Made by a program: the position numbers and the translations under genes. From Saccharum officinarum (lineage: Eukaryota; Streptophyta; Magnoliopsida; Poales; Poaceae), in contig CM036170.1 in assembly GCA_020631735.1 (NCBI GenBank), positions 67,099,737-67,163,736 on the forward strand: 64,000 bases of DNA. The letters run 5' to 3'. A model generated the notes under the pieces. The model was not told the origin of the DNA. It made no database searches and saw only the letters and a program-made list of their open reading frames with translations. Numbering within the stretch: position 1 is the first letter of the stretch; every line of letters begins with the position of its first letter. Below are positions 29,816-40,948 of this stretch, in pieces.

Positions 29816-30397
29816 ATGGCAAGACCAAACAAGAAGACCGTCAACGAAGAAGCCAAAGACGAACAACCACTCGGCGAAGACAGAGGTCTTACAAAAGAAG
29901 TTTTCCAAGGTGCAAACTCTTCAAGAACGGGCGAAGCTGAAGAACAAAGACTTAAAGAACTTGAAGAACAAGTTTTAAGAAGGCAAAAAGAAGTTGAAGA
30001 ATGTCGCGCAAGAGTACGAGAAAAGACACTCAAACAAAGAATAGAAGAGGCCGAAACTACCCTTCGTAATTGAAACGAGCAACTACAAAATGCAAATCAT
30101 AAAGTTATAAATCAAGAAAAATCGCATCCGGCAACAAGAATTTCTCAAGAGAGAAATAATAAAAAATCATTCATATCAATTGATACAAGCTCCCCACTGT
30201 CAACAAATTTGCAGCTAGCTCAATGACCTATAGGGTATAAATTCAACATGATACCAACATTCGATGGTGAATCGGACCCAAGGCAATTCTTAATGAGTTT
30301 TGAAGCCACAGTAATTGTAGAAGGTGGGGACGAAACCACACTTGCAAGTCACTTGTCATGGCAGTGAAAGATCCAGCACAACACTGGTATTCATCTC
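29816..30397 (+). pseudogene. Tat gag, 5' part, interrupted by element B
   Basis: The reading frame begins at ATG 29816 with a Lys/Glu-rich coiled coil (LKELEEQVLRRQKEVEEC) and is stopped at TGA 30071-30073. A conserved gag core follows (PTFDGESDPRQFL; later, in another frame, VKDPAQHWYSSL), with a 1-base frame change near 30345. The family B element interrupts it after 30397, and the gag resumes at 40949. Tat gag forms the particle that packages element RNA; this copy cannot. Confidence 0.75.
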
Positions 30398-32347
30398 TGA
30401 AAGGTCTTGATGGCTAGAGGGGGTGAATAGCCTATTAAAAATTTCTACAAAGACAAGCTAAACAAGTTTATCAATAAAACAAATAGCGAGATGCGAGTTT
30501 TGCTTAGCCTACGGGGTTTTGCAAGCCACCTATCCAATTCACAATTCTAGTATATGCACTCAACCGCACAAGTCAAACCGAGAAGGTAATTACAACTACA
30601 ACTAGCAAGCTACACAAAAGAGCTACTCTAGCAAAGCTAACTAGCTAGTAAAGATAACTAAGCAAATAATACAAGAGAGATAGGAGGGTATCACCGAGGG
30701 GCGAAGTATTGAGCCAACCAATATAATCAACAATGAATACCAAGATGACCAAACACCGGGATCAATCAATCACAATATGAAAGTGATGACACAAAGATTT
30801 ATCCCGAGGTTCACGTGCTTGCCGGCACGCTAGTCCCCGTTGTGTCCCTCTTCACCACGTGGTTCGGTGGCTAATCGGTCACACACCGAGCCTCTCAAAA
30901 GGCGCCACAAGAACCTACCAAATGGCAAGAGGTTGCAATGACACGAGCAATTCACTAGTGTTGCCTTTGGCTCTTCGCCGAGGTAGGCACAAACCCCTTA
31001 CAATCACCGGAGGTGGCCAAGATACAATCACCAACTCTTGCCAACGCCTCCAAGCTGCTACAAGCCGTCTAGGTGGCGGCAACCACCAAGAGAAACAAGA
31101 ATCCCGCAGCAAATCAACCACCAAGTGCCAACTAGATGCAATCTCACAATGCAAATGCACTTGGATCACTCAATCTCACTTCGAATATGCAAAGAAGTAA
31201 GAGAGATGAGTGGGAGGGGAGTTGCTTAGCTCAAAGTGCTCACAAGTATGTCAAAATGTTCGAGAGTTAGAGCCTTGAGCCGGCCAACGAGTATATATAG
31301 ACGTACCCCTTCGAATATAGCCGTTAGAAACTGAAATCAGCAGCAGTCGCGCAGACGGACGCGCTGGTCGCGTGGACCGGACGCGCCGGTGCCTCAACGG
31401 CTAAAATTCGAAACACTGACCGGACGCGCCGGTCGTAACGACCGGACGCGCTGGTCACCACCGGACGCGCCGGTCCCTTGACACACCGGACGCGCCGGTG
31501 AACTCTGAGTCGCGCAAAACAAACCAACCACCGGACGCGCTGGTGAACAGACCGGACGCCACCGTGACCGCGTCCGGTGGGAGTCCAGTAAGCTCCCTGG
31601 ACCACCGGACGCGTCCGGTGGCCTGTGACCGGACGCGCCTCGCGTCCGGTGCAGCAACTGAAAAACGCGCAGATACTGGACACTGACCGGACGCGCCGGA
31701 CGCACAGTGACCGCGTCCGGTGCAGCGTCCGTGCTGCGTCCGGTGCTGCGTCCGGTCACCACTGTGACCACGTTCGCTTCCGTTTGATTTCCGTTTGATT
31801 TCCGACTTCTGGCGTAGTGGAAAATAGACATTTCATTTTCCCGAAATCGCCTGAATCCCGCGCTCGCACGCTCGGCGGAGGGAGAGAGGACCCCAAACCC
31901 TCTCTACCGCTTAAACTCCAACGCCATCGCAAACGTGCTAACACCACCAAGTGATCATCACCATGTGCATGTGTGTTAGCATTTTCACAATCATTTTTCG
32001 AGGCGTTATTAGTTCTATCCAAATGCATATGATCATGAAATGCACATCTAGAGGCACTTAGGAGTTCAATAGCCGCGTCATTCCCCTCTTTATAGTACGG
32101 CTATCTATCCTATAATGTAACCACACCCACTAGGTGTCTTGGTTACTAAAACACAACCCTTAAGCATATACCTTTGCCTTGATCACATAGGGTTGCGTCC
32201 AAATCCAAGTGTGGCCATCATGATCACCATGTCCATCTTGCCACCAACCTTGGAATGTACTAATCCTCATATGCTACATACAACTTAGGCATAGGATTAG
32301 TACATAGGTATTGTCACTAATTACCAACACCAAACATAGGACTTTCA
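30398..32347 (-). repeat. 3' LTR of family B (minus-strand element)
   Basis: Read on the minus strand it starts TGAAAGTCCTATGTTTGG and ends GACCTTTCA. It holds the CGCG-motif array at 31340-31760, an exact MSA match (TCTAACGGCTA, minus strand, 31318-31328) and a TATATATA box at 31292-31299. Confidence 0.9.
31292..31760 (-). promoter_or_regulatory. LTR promoter module of family B (3' LTR copy)
   Basis: On the minus strand the order is CGCG-motif array (31760 down to 31340), an AACGG-core site exactly fitting YCYAACGGYYA, then TATATATA about 20 bases on. This is the same order as in families A and C, although the sequence between the motifs differs. The other LTR has the same layout, with array 40350-39945, MSA site near 39922-39912 and TATA near 39893-39886. 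Confidence 0.5.
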
Positions 32348-32360
32348 ATCTCCCCCTTGT
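32348..32360 (-). promoter_or_regulatory. Polypurine tract of family B
   Basis: On the minus strand CAAGGGGGAGAT lies immediately before the 3' LTR. It resembles the tracts of families A and C. Confidence 0.8.
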
Positions 32361-33512
32361 TGGTAATTGGTGACAAACCTTTCACAAAGATATATGATAA
32401 AATTTTGATTGAACCCATGCCACATTGTCCAAGTATATTACCATGTGTAAGAAGTATGAACAAGTGATCATGAATTCAAATTGATAGCAATGGCTCCCCC
32501 TACATGTATGCTATATGTTTGATTTTGGAAGCATACATGTTAGATAGAAAAGATTAGGAGCCTTGACTACCAATGGGTGCTAAGTGTTTTAGATTATAGA
32601 CCTTTGAAGCGTGATACCATCGGAGTAGCGATAAACACCATCTTAGCACCTTGTGTAGTTAGATTCCACTTGGAAAAGCACAAACATAACTAGAAACCTC
32701 ATGAGATCAACATTATAAGCAAGGCTCTAGTACCACTTTGAAAAACATGAAGCAACGAAAATCTAACTACTTCCTATTCATGCTAGTACCACAATGCATC
32801 ATTCAAATTATACTAGCAAGTCACCACACAAGCAATGTATCGGAGAAAACGAAATGCATAACTATGCATCATACATATGAAGTGCACATAGAAATGCAAC
32901 ATTCATGTTTAAAGAGCTTGCTCCCCTACTTGTGTGCTCAAAATTTTAGTTGATCCCCTTCTTTTATCAATTCTCCCCTTTTAGAATCTATCTTGTGAAC
33001 AACATTTTTCTCCCCCAAACATTGTCTTCCCCTTTGAGTTCTATCTTTGTGAACAATACTTCTCTCCCCTTTGGCACCAATTGACCACAAGGAGCAAACT
33101 TTAGATAGAATTATCATGTTGAAATATGGGGTGAGGATCAAGTTTATGATTCAACCTAGATTGCTTGTATAAATAAAATACTTCGGTTTGATCCAAGGGC
33201 AAGCTTCTTCACACCTCACTAGAAGGGTTATCATGCACCATGATGAAGCAAATATTTAGACAAGTTTTCTAGATTAAATACTTAGGATCACAAGCTACTT
33301 AAACAAGTTATATGCTACCACTAGATCATACAAGTCATGGAAACAATAGTGGCACCATATAAACTTCAAATTCATTTAATTTTCATGAATGATCCTAGAA
33401 CATTAGAAATCATGACTAGATGCACTAAACATGTCCTTAGTATAGAATGTATGACATGTCAACTAATTGTACCTTGGGGCTCGAAGGAGAGGCATGTCAT
33501 ATATGGGGTGCA
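32361..33512 (-). other. Noncoding region between pol and polypurine tract of family B
   Basis: About 1.15 kb after the pol stop. I find no env-like ORF, although some SIRE elements carry one. It contains several GGGGAGAA/GGGGAG purine blocks on the minus strand (32925-33085), which resemble internal polypurine tracts. Confidence 0.6.
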
Positions 33513-36422
33513 TCAACTCATGTTGGAGAAGTCAAGTATGTTCAACTCATTCTTTAGCTTGTGAAATCTCTTCTCATCAAGTGGCTTGGTGAATAGATCG
33601 GCTAATTGATCTTCGGTGCCCACACTCTCAATAGCAATGTCACCCTTTTGTTGATGATCTCTAATGAAATGATGACGAACATCAATATGCTTTGTTCTTT
33701 GATGTTGAACCGGATTGTTGGTTAGCTTCACGGCACTTTCATTGTCACATAGCAAAGGCACATTCTTGAAATTGATTCCAAAATCCTTCAATGTTGCCTT
33801 CATCCACAAGATTTGTGCACAACAACTACCCGCGGCGATGTATTCGGCTTCGGCGGTAGATAGTGCAATACTATTTTGCTTCTTGGATGACCATGAGACA
33901 AGTGATCTTCCCAACAATTGACAAGTCCCGGAAGTGCTCTTTCTCTCCACTTTGTCACCGGCATAGTCAGAATCCGAATATCCAACTAGCTCAAAGCTTG
34001 CACCTTTGGGATACCATAATCCAACATCTTGTGTATGCTTTAGGTACCTCAATATTCTCTTTGTTGCTTTCAAATGACTTTCTCTTGGTGAGGCTTGAAA
34101 TCTTGCACACATGCATACACTAAACATCACATCGGGCCTTGATGCCGTCACATAGAGTAGGCTACCAATCATTGATCTATATAGCTTTTGATCCACCATG
34201 TTACCACTCTTGTCACTATCCAAGCTTCCACTAGTGCCCATTGGAGTTGTAATACTCTTTGCATCTTCCATGCCAAACTTCTTGAGCATATCTTTAATGT
34301 ACTTAGTTTGGCTCACAAATGTACCTTCTTTCATTTGTTTGATTTGAAGTCCAAGAAAGAAACTAAGTTCACCAATCATTGACATTTCAAATTCATTTGC
34401 CATCATTTTTCCAAACTCATCACAATAATCTTGATTGGTTGAACCGAATATGATATCATCAACATATATTTGCAACACAAACAAGTCTTTCTCAATCTTC
34501 TTGGTGAATAGTGTTGTATCAACTTTGCCCATGACAAATCCTTTGGATAGCAAGAAGTCCCTCAATCTTTCATACCATGCTCTAGGTGCTTGCTTCAATC
34601 CATACAAAGCCTTCCTTAACTTGTATACATGATTGGTTTTCTTGTCATCTTCAAAACCGGGAGGTTGCTCCACATACACCTCCTCTTGAATGTACCCATT
34701 GAGAAATGCACTCTTTACATCCATTTGATATAGCTTGATATTGTGAGCACAAGCATAGGCAAGTAAGATCCTAATTGCTTCCAATCTTGCAACCGGGGCA
34801 TAAGTTTCACCAAAGTCAAGACCCTCTATTTGTGTGTAACCTTGAGCCACTAGTCTTGCTTTGTTCCTTACTACTATCCCATCTTGATCTTGCTTGTTGC
34901 GAAAGACCCATCTTGTTCCAATGACATTGTGATCCTTAGGCCTTTCAACTAGTTCCCATACTTCATTTCTCTTGAAGTTGTTGAGCTCTTCATGCATTGC
35001 ATTTACCCAATTCGGATCTCTTAATGCTTTATCAATGTCCTTGGGTTCTTCCATTGACACAAAAGATGAGTGAGCACAAAATGATGCCAATCTTGATCTA
35101 GTTTGAACTCCTCTTTGTATGTCACCAATGATGGAATCTAATGGATGGTCTCTTGCAATGTTAGTTGGTTGAAGCACTTCGACTTGATTGCTTGGATGTT
35201 GATGTTGATCATGAATTGGAGATGATGAACTAGCCACTTGTTGATTTTGTTGCACTTGAGATGATGTACTAGCTTGATTTTGCATTAGAGAACCACTAGC
35301 TTGAGTGATTGGACTTTGGAGCACTTGATCTTTGTTGTCATCTACATTAATAACTTGCTTTGGTCTAATATCACCAATATCCATTTCTTTCATAGCATTA
35401 CTCAATTGAGTTCCTCTCACATCATCCAAGTTATCTTCATCTTGAGAGCCATTTGTTTCATCAAACTCAACATCATGCACTTCTTCAAGTAAACCACTAG
35501 CCAAATTCCAAACTCTATAAGCTTTGCTAGTAGTTGAGTAACCAAGTAGAAATCCTTCATCACATTTCTTCTCAAACTTGCTCAATCTAGTGCCCTTCTT
35601 CAAGATGTAGCATTTGCAACCAAATACACGAAAGTATACAATGTTGGGCTTTCTTCCATTTAGGATCTCATATGGTGTCTTCTCTAGAAACTTGTGGCAA
35701 TAGAGGCGGTTGCTATAGAAGCAAGCCGTGTTGATTGCTTCGGCCCAAAATGAATGACTCACATTATACTCATTCAACATTGATCTTGCCATATCAATTA
35801 AGGTTCTATTCTTCCTTTCAACTAGGCCATTTGATTGAGGTGTATACTTGGCCGAGAATTGATGCTTGATTCCAAGCTCCTCACATAGCTCATCAACTCT
35901 TGTGTTTCTAAACTCACTTCCATTGTCACTTCTTACTTTCTTGATTGTGGTCTCAAACTCATTTTGCACTCTCTTGATGAACTTCTTGAATATGTCAAAT
36001 ACATCACTCTTGTCCACAAGAAAGAATACCCATGTGTATCTAGTGAAATCATCCACAATCACAAAACCATACTTGTTGCCACCAATGCTTGTGTATGTAG
36101 TTGGCCCAAATAGATCCATGTGCAACAACTCAAATGCCTTGGAAGTACTCATGATGCTTTTCAATGGATGAGTGTTGCCTACTTGCTTTCCGGCTTGACA
36201 TGCACTACATAGCTTATCTTTCTCAAATGTGACATCCTTCAAGCCTCTAACTAAGTCATGCTTCACTAATTTGTTCAATTGCTTCATGCCAACATGACCA
36301 AGTCTTCTATGCCATAACCAACCCATACTTGATTTGGTGAGCAAACATGTTGAAAGTTGAGTGTCACTAGCATTAAAATCAACCAAGTATAGATTCTCAT
36401 ATCTAAAACCTTTGAAGATCAA
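33513..36422 (-). CDS. Family B pol: integrase, reverse transcriptase, RNase H (969 codons open)
   Basis: An uninterrupted reading frame. Residues 35-90 are the GAG-pre-integrase zinc-binding region ([18 protein letters not shown]). The integrase core follows with the DDE triad at D103, D166 and E202, the last two 35 residues apart, then GKS-type downstream sequence and FGCKCY. Reverse transcriptase spans about 487-730 with YVDD at 653-656. RNase H spans about 815-935 ([25 protein letters not shown]). It ends in LADLFTKPL and a short tail. The first Met here is internal; the true pol frame starts further upstream (see 36443-36745). This ORF is intact and looks competent; I infer recent activity from it and from the near-identical LTRs. 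Confidence 0.92.
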   Translation of the reverse strand: MIFKGFRYENLYLVDFNASDTQLSTCLLTKSSMGWLWHRRLGHVGMKQLNKLVKHDLVRGLKDVTFEKDKLCSACQAGKQVGNTHPLKSIMSTSKAFELLHMDLFGPTTYTSIGGNKYGFVIVDDFTRYTWVFFLVDKSDVFDIFKKFIKRVQNEFETTIKKVRSDNGSEFRNTRVDELCEELGIKHQFSAKYTPQSNGLVERKNRTLIDMARSMLNEYNVSHSFWAEAINTACFYSNRLYCHKFLEKTPYEILNGRKPNIVYFRVFGCKCYILKKGTRLSKFEKKCDEGFLLGYSTTSKAYRVWNLASGLLEEVHDVEFDETNGSQDEDNLDDVRGTQLSNAMKEMDIGDIRPKQVINVDDNKDQVLQSPITQASGSLMQNQASTSSQVQQNQQVASSSSPIHDQHQHPSNQVEVLQPTNIARDHPLDSIIGDIQRGVQTRSRLASFCAHSSFVSMEEPKDIDKALRDPNWVNAMHEELNNFKRNEVWELVERPKDHNVIGTRWVFRNKQDQDGIVVRNKARLVAQGYTQIEGLDFGETYAPVARLEAIRILLAYACAHNIKLYQMDVKSAFLNGYIQEEVYVEQPPGFEDDKKTNHVYKLRKALYGLKQAPRAWYERLRDFLLSKGFVMGKVDTTLFTKKIEKDLFVLQIYVDDIIFGSTNQDYCDEFGKMMANEFEMSMIGELSFFLGLQIKQMKEGTFVSQTKYIKDMLKKFGMEDAKSITTPMGTSGSLDSDKSGNMVDQKLYRSMIGSLLYVTASRPDVMFSVCMCARFQASPRESHLKATKRILRYLKHTQDVGLWYPKGASFELVGYSDSDYAGDKVERKSTSGTCQLLGRSLVSWSSKKQNSIALSTAEAEYIAAGSCCAQILWMKATLKDFGINFKNVPLLCDNESAVKLTNNPVQHQRTKHIDVRHHFIRDHQQKGDIAIESVGTEDQLADLFTKPLDEKRFHKLKNELNILDFSNMS

Positions 36423-36442
36423 GTTAGAGCCATCAACACTAA

Positions 36443-36745
36443 CTATCTCACATCATCAACACCAAATATACACTTGAAACCGAGATCACACAATTGAGCA
36501 ACCGAGAGAAGATTGAAGTTCAACTTTTCGACTAAGAGCACATTGGAAATGCTATGATCATTTGAGATTGCAATCCTTCCAAGAGCCTTTACATCACCCT
36601 TGCTATTGTCACCAAATGTGATGCTATCAATGCCACTATCATTTGATTTGAGAGAGTTGAACATTCTTGAATCACCGGTCATATGTTGAGAGCACCCACT
36701 ATCAAGCACCCAATGCCTTCCTCCGGCCTTGTAATTAACCTACAA
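36443..36745 (-). CDS. Family B protease region (5' end of pol, 1-base break near 36430)
   Basis: The aspartic protease carries the DSG active-site triplet in [11 protein letters not shown] and the downstream ILLV-type flap segment. The pol frame opens right after a TTTTTGTAG|GT motif (36750-36740), where an in-frame TAG precedes it. It runs into a stop near 36443, and the integrase frame continues one base off. A single 1-base loss explains the break. It may be an assembly error, since the rest of pol is intact. Confidence 0.75.
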
Positions 36746-36752
36746 AAACAAA

Positions 36753-38936
36753 TTAATGTTTCTTAGGTACCCATACTTGTTTGGGTCCTTGGAGGTTAGT
36801 AACTAAGCTCTTTGGTACCCAAATGGCCTTCTTCTTTGGGCCCACAATTGGTGTACCAACAAACCTAGCATGCACACCTTTCTCTCCCTTGGTAAGCACA
36901 TAACAAGAATCAAAAGGAATGTAAGGTACATTAGCATTTTTTTCTTGTTCTTTGTTCAATTTATAATCTCTCTAGATGCCCAACTTGCTTGCATCTATTG
37001 CAATAACGACCATTGCTCTTCACAAAGCTAGGCTTGTGAGTTGCAAAGGCCGCCTTGCCCTTCTTGGGAGTATAGCCCAAACCCTCTTTGTTAAGAGAGA
37101 ACCTTTGGCTACCCAAGCATTTTAGCAAGCGGGCATCCCCACCATAGGCATTGCCTAATGCGCGGGTGAGATTATCCACCTCTCTCTTGAGAGTCTTATT
37201 CTCAACCACAAGTGATGAATCACTAGTAGTAGAGGTAGAGTTGGTTGTGGTGGATGATGATGAGCTACATGAAGCATTAGTAGGACTAACAAATGAAGAA
37301 TCATCAATAATATCACATGTTAGTCCAATATCACAAGTGTCAATCACTTGCTCCTTCTTAGCTTCCTTCATGAGCTTCTCCAACTTGAGGTCCTTCTCCT
37401 TGATGAGCTCAAGTAGAGAGGAGTGGGCTTCCTTAAGCCTAGTGTGAGCAACTTCAAGGTCCTCGTGGTCTTCCTTTAGACACTCACGAGAGGCCTCTAG
37501 CTCATCAAAGGATTTCCTAAGAGCTTTGAGCTCTTGTTCAATTCCTTTGCACTCCTTACTTTTTTGAGAGCAAGAAGCTCCTCCATCAAGGCATCATTTT
37601 CATTGCACTTAGCAATGAGCTCTTGTTCCAAGATTTTGTATTTCTTGGTTGTCCTCTTGTAGCCTTTGCTCATTTGATCTATTACACCTAATAGATCATC
37701 CTTGGAGTAGTCCTCATCCTCCTCATCATCACTCCTACAATCATCACTAGCACAAGAATCATCATCACTATCATCATATTTTACCTTGGTAGGCTTGGCC
37801 ATAAGGCATGTTGATGTAGTGTCGAAGATGGATGGCTTGTTGGAGAGGGCGATGTTTGCAATGGCTCGCCGAGTGATCCTCTCATCATCACTAGAGCTTG
37901 CATCATCATCACTATCGGAGTTGTCACTATCCCAAGTGACTACATAACCACCACCCTTCTTCTTCTTGTTGAAGGTGAAGCTCTTCTTTGTTTTCTTCTC
38001 ATTCTCTTTCTTGTTCTTCTTGAGCTTCAAGTCCCCATTATGAAGTCTCTTATCTTCATAGGGGCAATCCCCCACTATGTGATTGGGGTTATTGCAATTG
38101 TAGCAAAGGGTCTTTGCCTTTATAGTGTCTCTCCTCTTTCTTGCACCATAGCCTCTCTTCTTCATGAACCGACCCATCTTTTGCACTAGAAGGGCCATGA
38201 TCTCATCATCAAGTGGATCATCATCATCACTCTCCATCTTGCTCTTGCCCTTAGAAGATGAAGCCTTGAATGCAATGGGCTTCTCTTGCTTGACCTTGGT
38301 CTCCTTCTTCTCTTCTACCTTATCTTCATCATCATTGTATTGGGCATCGGTCATTATATCTCCAAGCACATTGGTTGGTTTGACCTTGTCCAATCCCTCT
38401 CTAAAGATCATTCTTCTCAAGGTGGCAAACTTCTTGGGTAAGCACATTAAGAACTTGTGTGAGAAGTCCTTGTCCTCAACCTTCTCCCCAAGCCCCTTAA
38501 GATCATTGACAATGACTTGGAGCCTATAGAACATCTCCGGTATGGACTCATCATCCTTCATCTTGAAGCTTGCAAACTTATCCTTGAGCATATAGAGCTT
38601 GGCACTTTTTACCGTTGAAGTGCCCTCATATGTTTCCTCTAATCTCGTCCAAAGCTCATTTGCCTTTTCAAGATCTTTGATTTGCTCAAATACTTTATCA
38701 TCAACGGCCTGACAGATTGTGGCAAGTGCCGCCGTGTTGCATTGTTTGTTGATGCGGTCATTGGGAGTGAGGTTTTCCTCATCAAGAATGATGTATCCTT
38801 CTTTGGTCACATCCCAAACCTTCTCATGTATATTGCCTAGATATAGCTTCATCTTCCTTTTCCAATGATCAAAGGAAGAGACACCATCAAAGAATGGAGG
38901 CTTGCCATTAACATGATTGAACATAACTTGAGCCAT
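36753..38936 (-). CDS. Family B gag (two apparent 1-base frame breaks)
   Basis: It starts at ATG 38936 just after the primer site. The N-terminal copia gag domain (UBN2 type) includes VSSFDHWKRKMKLYL and the FYRLQVIVNDLKGLG segment. A CCHC knuckle CYNCNNPNHIVGDC follows near 38105-38065, then Asp/Ser-rich stretches, a Glu/Lys coiled coil, a second knuckle beginning CNRCKQVGH near 37000, and the end VWVPKKH. The frame shifts at an A run near 37562 and within the second knuckle near 36965. Both are 1-base events. No nonsense substitutions are seen, in contrast with family C. Confidence 0.82.
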
Positions 38937-38975
38937 CTTACACCGAGGTTGTTAAACCTTATAAATGGTGACCAC

Positions 38976-38990
38976 GGCTCCGATACCACT
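38976..38990 (-). promoter_or_regulatory. Primer binding site of family B
   Basis: The minus strand reads AGTGGTATCGGAGCC right after the 5' LTR. It is complementary to initiator-Met tRNA with one mismatch (G for A) relative to family A. Confidence 0.8.
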
Positions 38991-40943
38991 TGAAAGGTCT
39001 TGATGGCTAGAGGGGGGTGAATAGCCTATTAAAAATTTCTACAAAGACAAGCTAAACAAGTTTATCAATAAAACAAATAGCGAGATGCGAGTTTTGCTTA
39101 GCCTACGGGTGTTTGCAAGCCACCTATCCAATTCACAATTCTAGTATATGCACTCAACCGCACAAGTCAAACCGAGAAGGTAATTACAACTACAACTAGC
39201 AAGCTACACAAAAGAGCTACTCTAGCAAAGCTAACTAGCTAGTAAAGATAACTAAGCAAATAATACAAGAGAGATAGGAGGGTATCACCGAGGGGCGAAG
39301 TATTGAGCCAACCAATATAATCAACAATGAATACCAAGATGACCAAACACCGGGATCAATCAATCACAATATGAAAGTGATGACACAAAGATTTATCCCG
39401 AGGTTCACGTGCTTGCCGGCACGCTAGTCCCCGTTGTGTCCCTCTTCACCACGTGGTTCGGTGGCTAATCGGTCACACACCGAGCCTCTCAAAAGGCGCC
39501 ACAAGAACCTACCAAATGGCAAGAGGTTGCAATGACACGAGCAATTCACTAGTGTTGCCTTTGGCTCTTCGCCGAGGTAGGCACAAACCCCTTACAATCA
39601 CCGGAGGTGGCCAAGATACAATCACCAACTCTTGCCAACGCCTCCAAGCTGCTACAAGCCGTCTAGGTGGCGGCAACCACCAAGAGAAACAAGAATCCCG
39701 CAGCAAATCAACCACCAAGTGCCAACTAGATGCAATCTCACAATGCAAATGCACTTGGATCACTCAATCTCACTTCGAATATGCAAAGAAGTAAGAGAGA
39801 TGAGTGGGAGGGGAGTTGCTTAGCTCAAAGTGCTCACAAGTATGTCAAAATGTTCGAGAGTTAGAGCCTTGAGCCGGCCAACGAGTATATATAGACGTAC
39901 CCCTTCGAATATAGCCGTTAGAAACTGAAATCAGCAGCAGTCGCGCAGACCGGACGCGCTGGTCGCGTGGACCGGACGCGCCGGTGCCTCAACGGCTAAA
40001 ATTCGAAACACTGACCGGACGCGCCGGTCGTAACGACCGGACGCGCTGGTCACCACCGGACGCGCCGGTCCCTGACACACCGGACGCGCCGGTGAACTCT
40101 GAGTCGCGCAAAACAAACCAACCACCGGACGCGCTGGTGAACAGACCGGACGCCACCGTGACCGCGTCCGGTGGGAGTCCAGTAAGCTCCCTGGACCACC
40201 GGACGCGTCCGGTGGCCTGTGACCGGACGCGCCTCGCGTCCGGTGCAGCAACTGAAAAACGCGCAGATACTGGACACTGACCGACGCGCCGGACGCACAG
40301 TGACCGCGTCCGGTGCAGCGTCCGGTGCTGCGTCCGGTGCTGCGTCCGGTCACCACTGTGACCACGTTCGCTTCCGTTTGATTTCCGTTTGATTTCCGAC
40401 TTCTGGCGTAGTGGAAAATAGACATTTCATTTTCCCGAAATCGCCTGAATCCCGCGCTCGCACGCTCGGCGGGAGGGAGAGAGGACCCCAACCCTCTCTA
40501 CCGCTTAAACTCCAACGCCATCGCAAACGTGCTAACACCACCAAGTGATCATCACCATGTGCATGTGTGTTAGCATTTTCACAATCATTTTTCGAGGCGT
40601 TATTAGTTCTATCCAAATGCATATGATCATGAAATGCACATCTAGAGGCACTTAGGAGTTCAATAGCCGCGTCATTCCCCTCTTTATAGTACGGCTATCT
40701 ATCCTATAATGTAACCACACCCACTAGGTGTCTTGGTTACTAAAACACAACCCTTAAGCATATACCTTTGCCTTGATCACATAGGGTTGCGTCCAAATCC
40801 AAGTGTGGCCATCATGATCACCATGTCCATCTTGCCACCAACCTTGGAATGTACTAATCCTCATATGCTACATACAACTTAGGCATAGGATTAGTACATA
40901 GGTATTGTCACACTAATTACCAACACCAAACATAGGACTTTCA
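38991..40943 (-). repeat. 5' LTR of family B (minus-strand element)
   Basis: 1953 bp, nearly identical to 30398-32347. The few differences are almost all single-base gains or losses in runs (for example in G runs near 39016 and 40471). Confidence 0.9.
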
Positions 40944-40948
40944 ATCTC

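Larger units (their letters stand above)
30398..40943 (-). mobile_element. Ty1/copia element, SIRE/Maximus type, family B, nested in the Tat gag
   Basis: LTRs at 30398-32347 and 38991-40943 (about 1950 bp each) are in direct repeat. The perfect duplication ATCTC (30393-30397 and 40944-40948) proves insertion into the Tat gag. Read on the minus strand it has a primer site, gag, pol and polypurine tract in copia order (protease-integrase-RT-RNase H). The LTRs differ at only about 9-10 places by eye, almost all single-base indels, so insertion is very recent. Pol is open over 969 codons; gag shows three apparent 1-base breaks. Confidence 0.92.

Noticed and set aside
32361..33512. Env-like third ORF of family B
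   Set aside because: I looked for a long ORF with signal and membrane segments between pol and the polypurine tract and found none.
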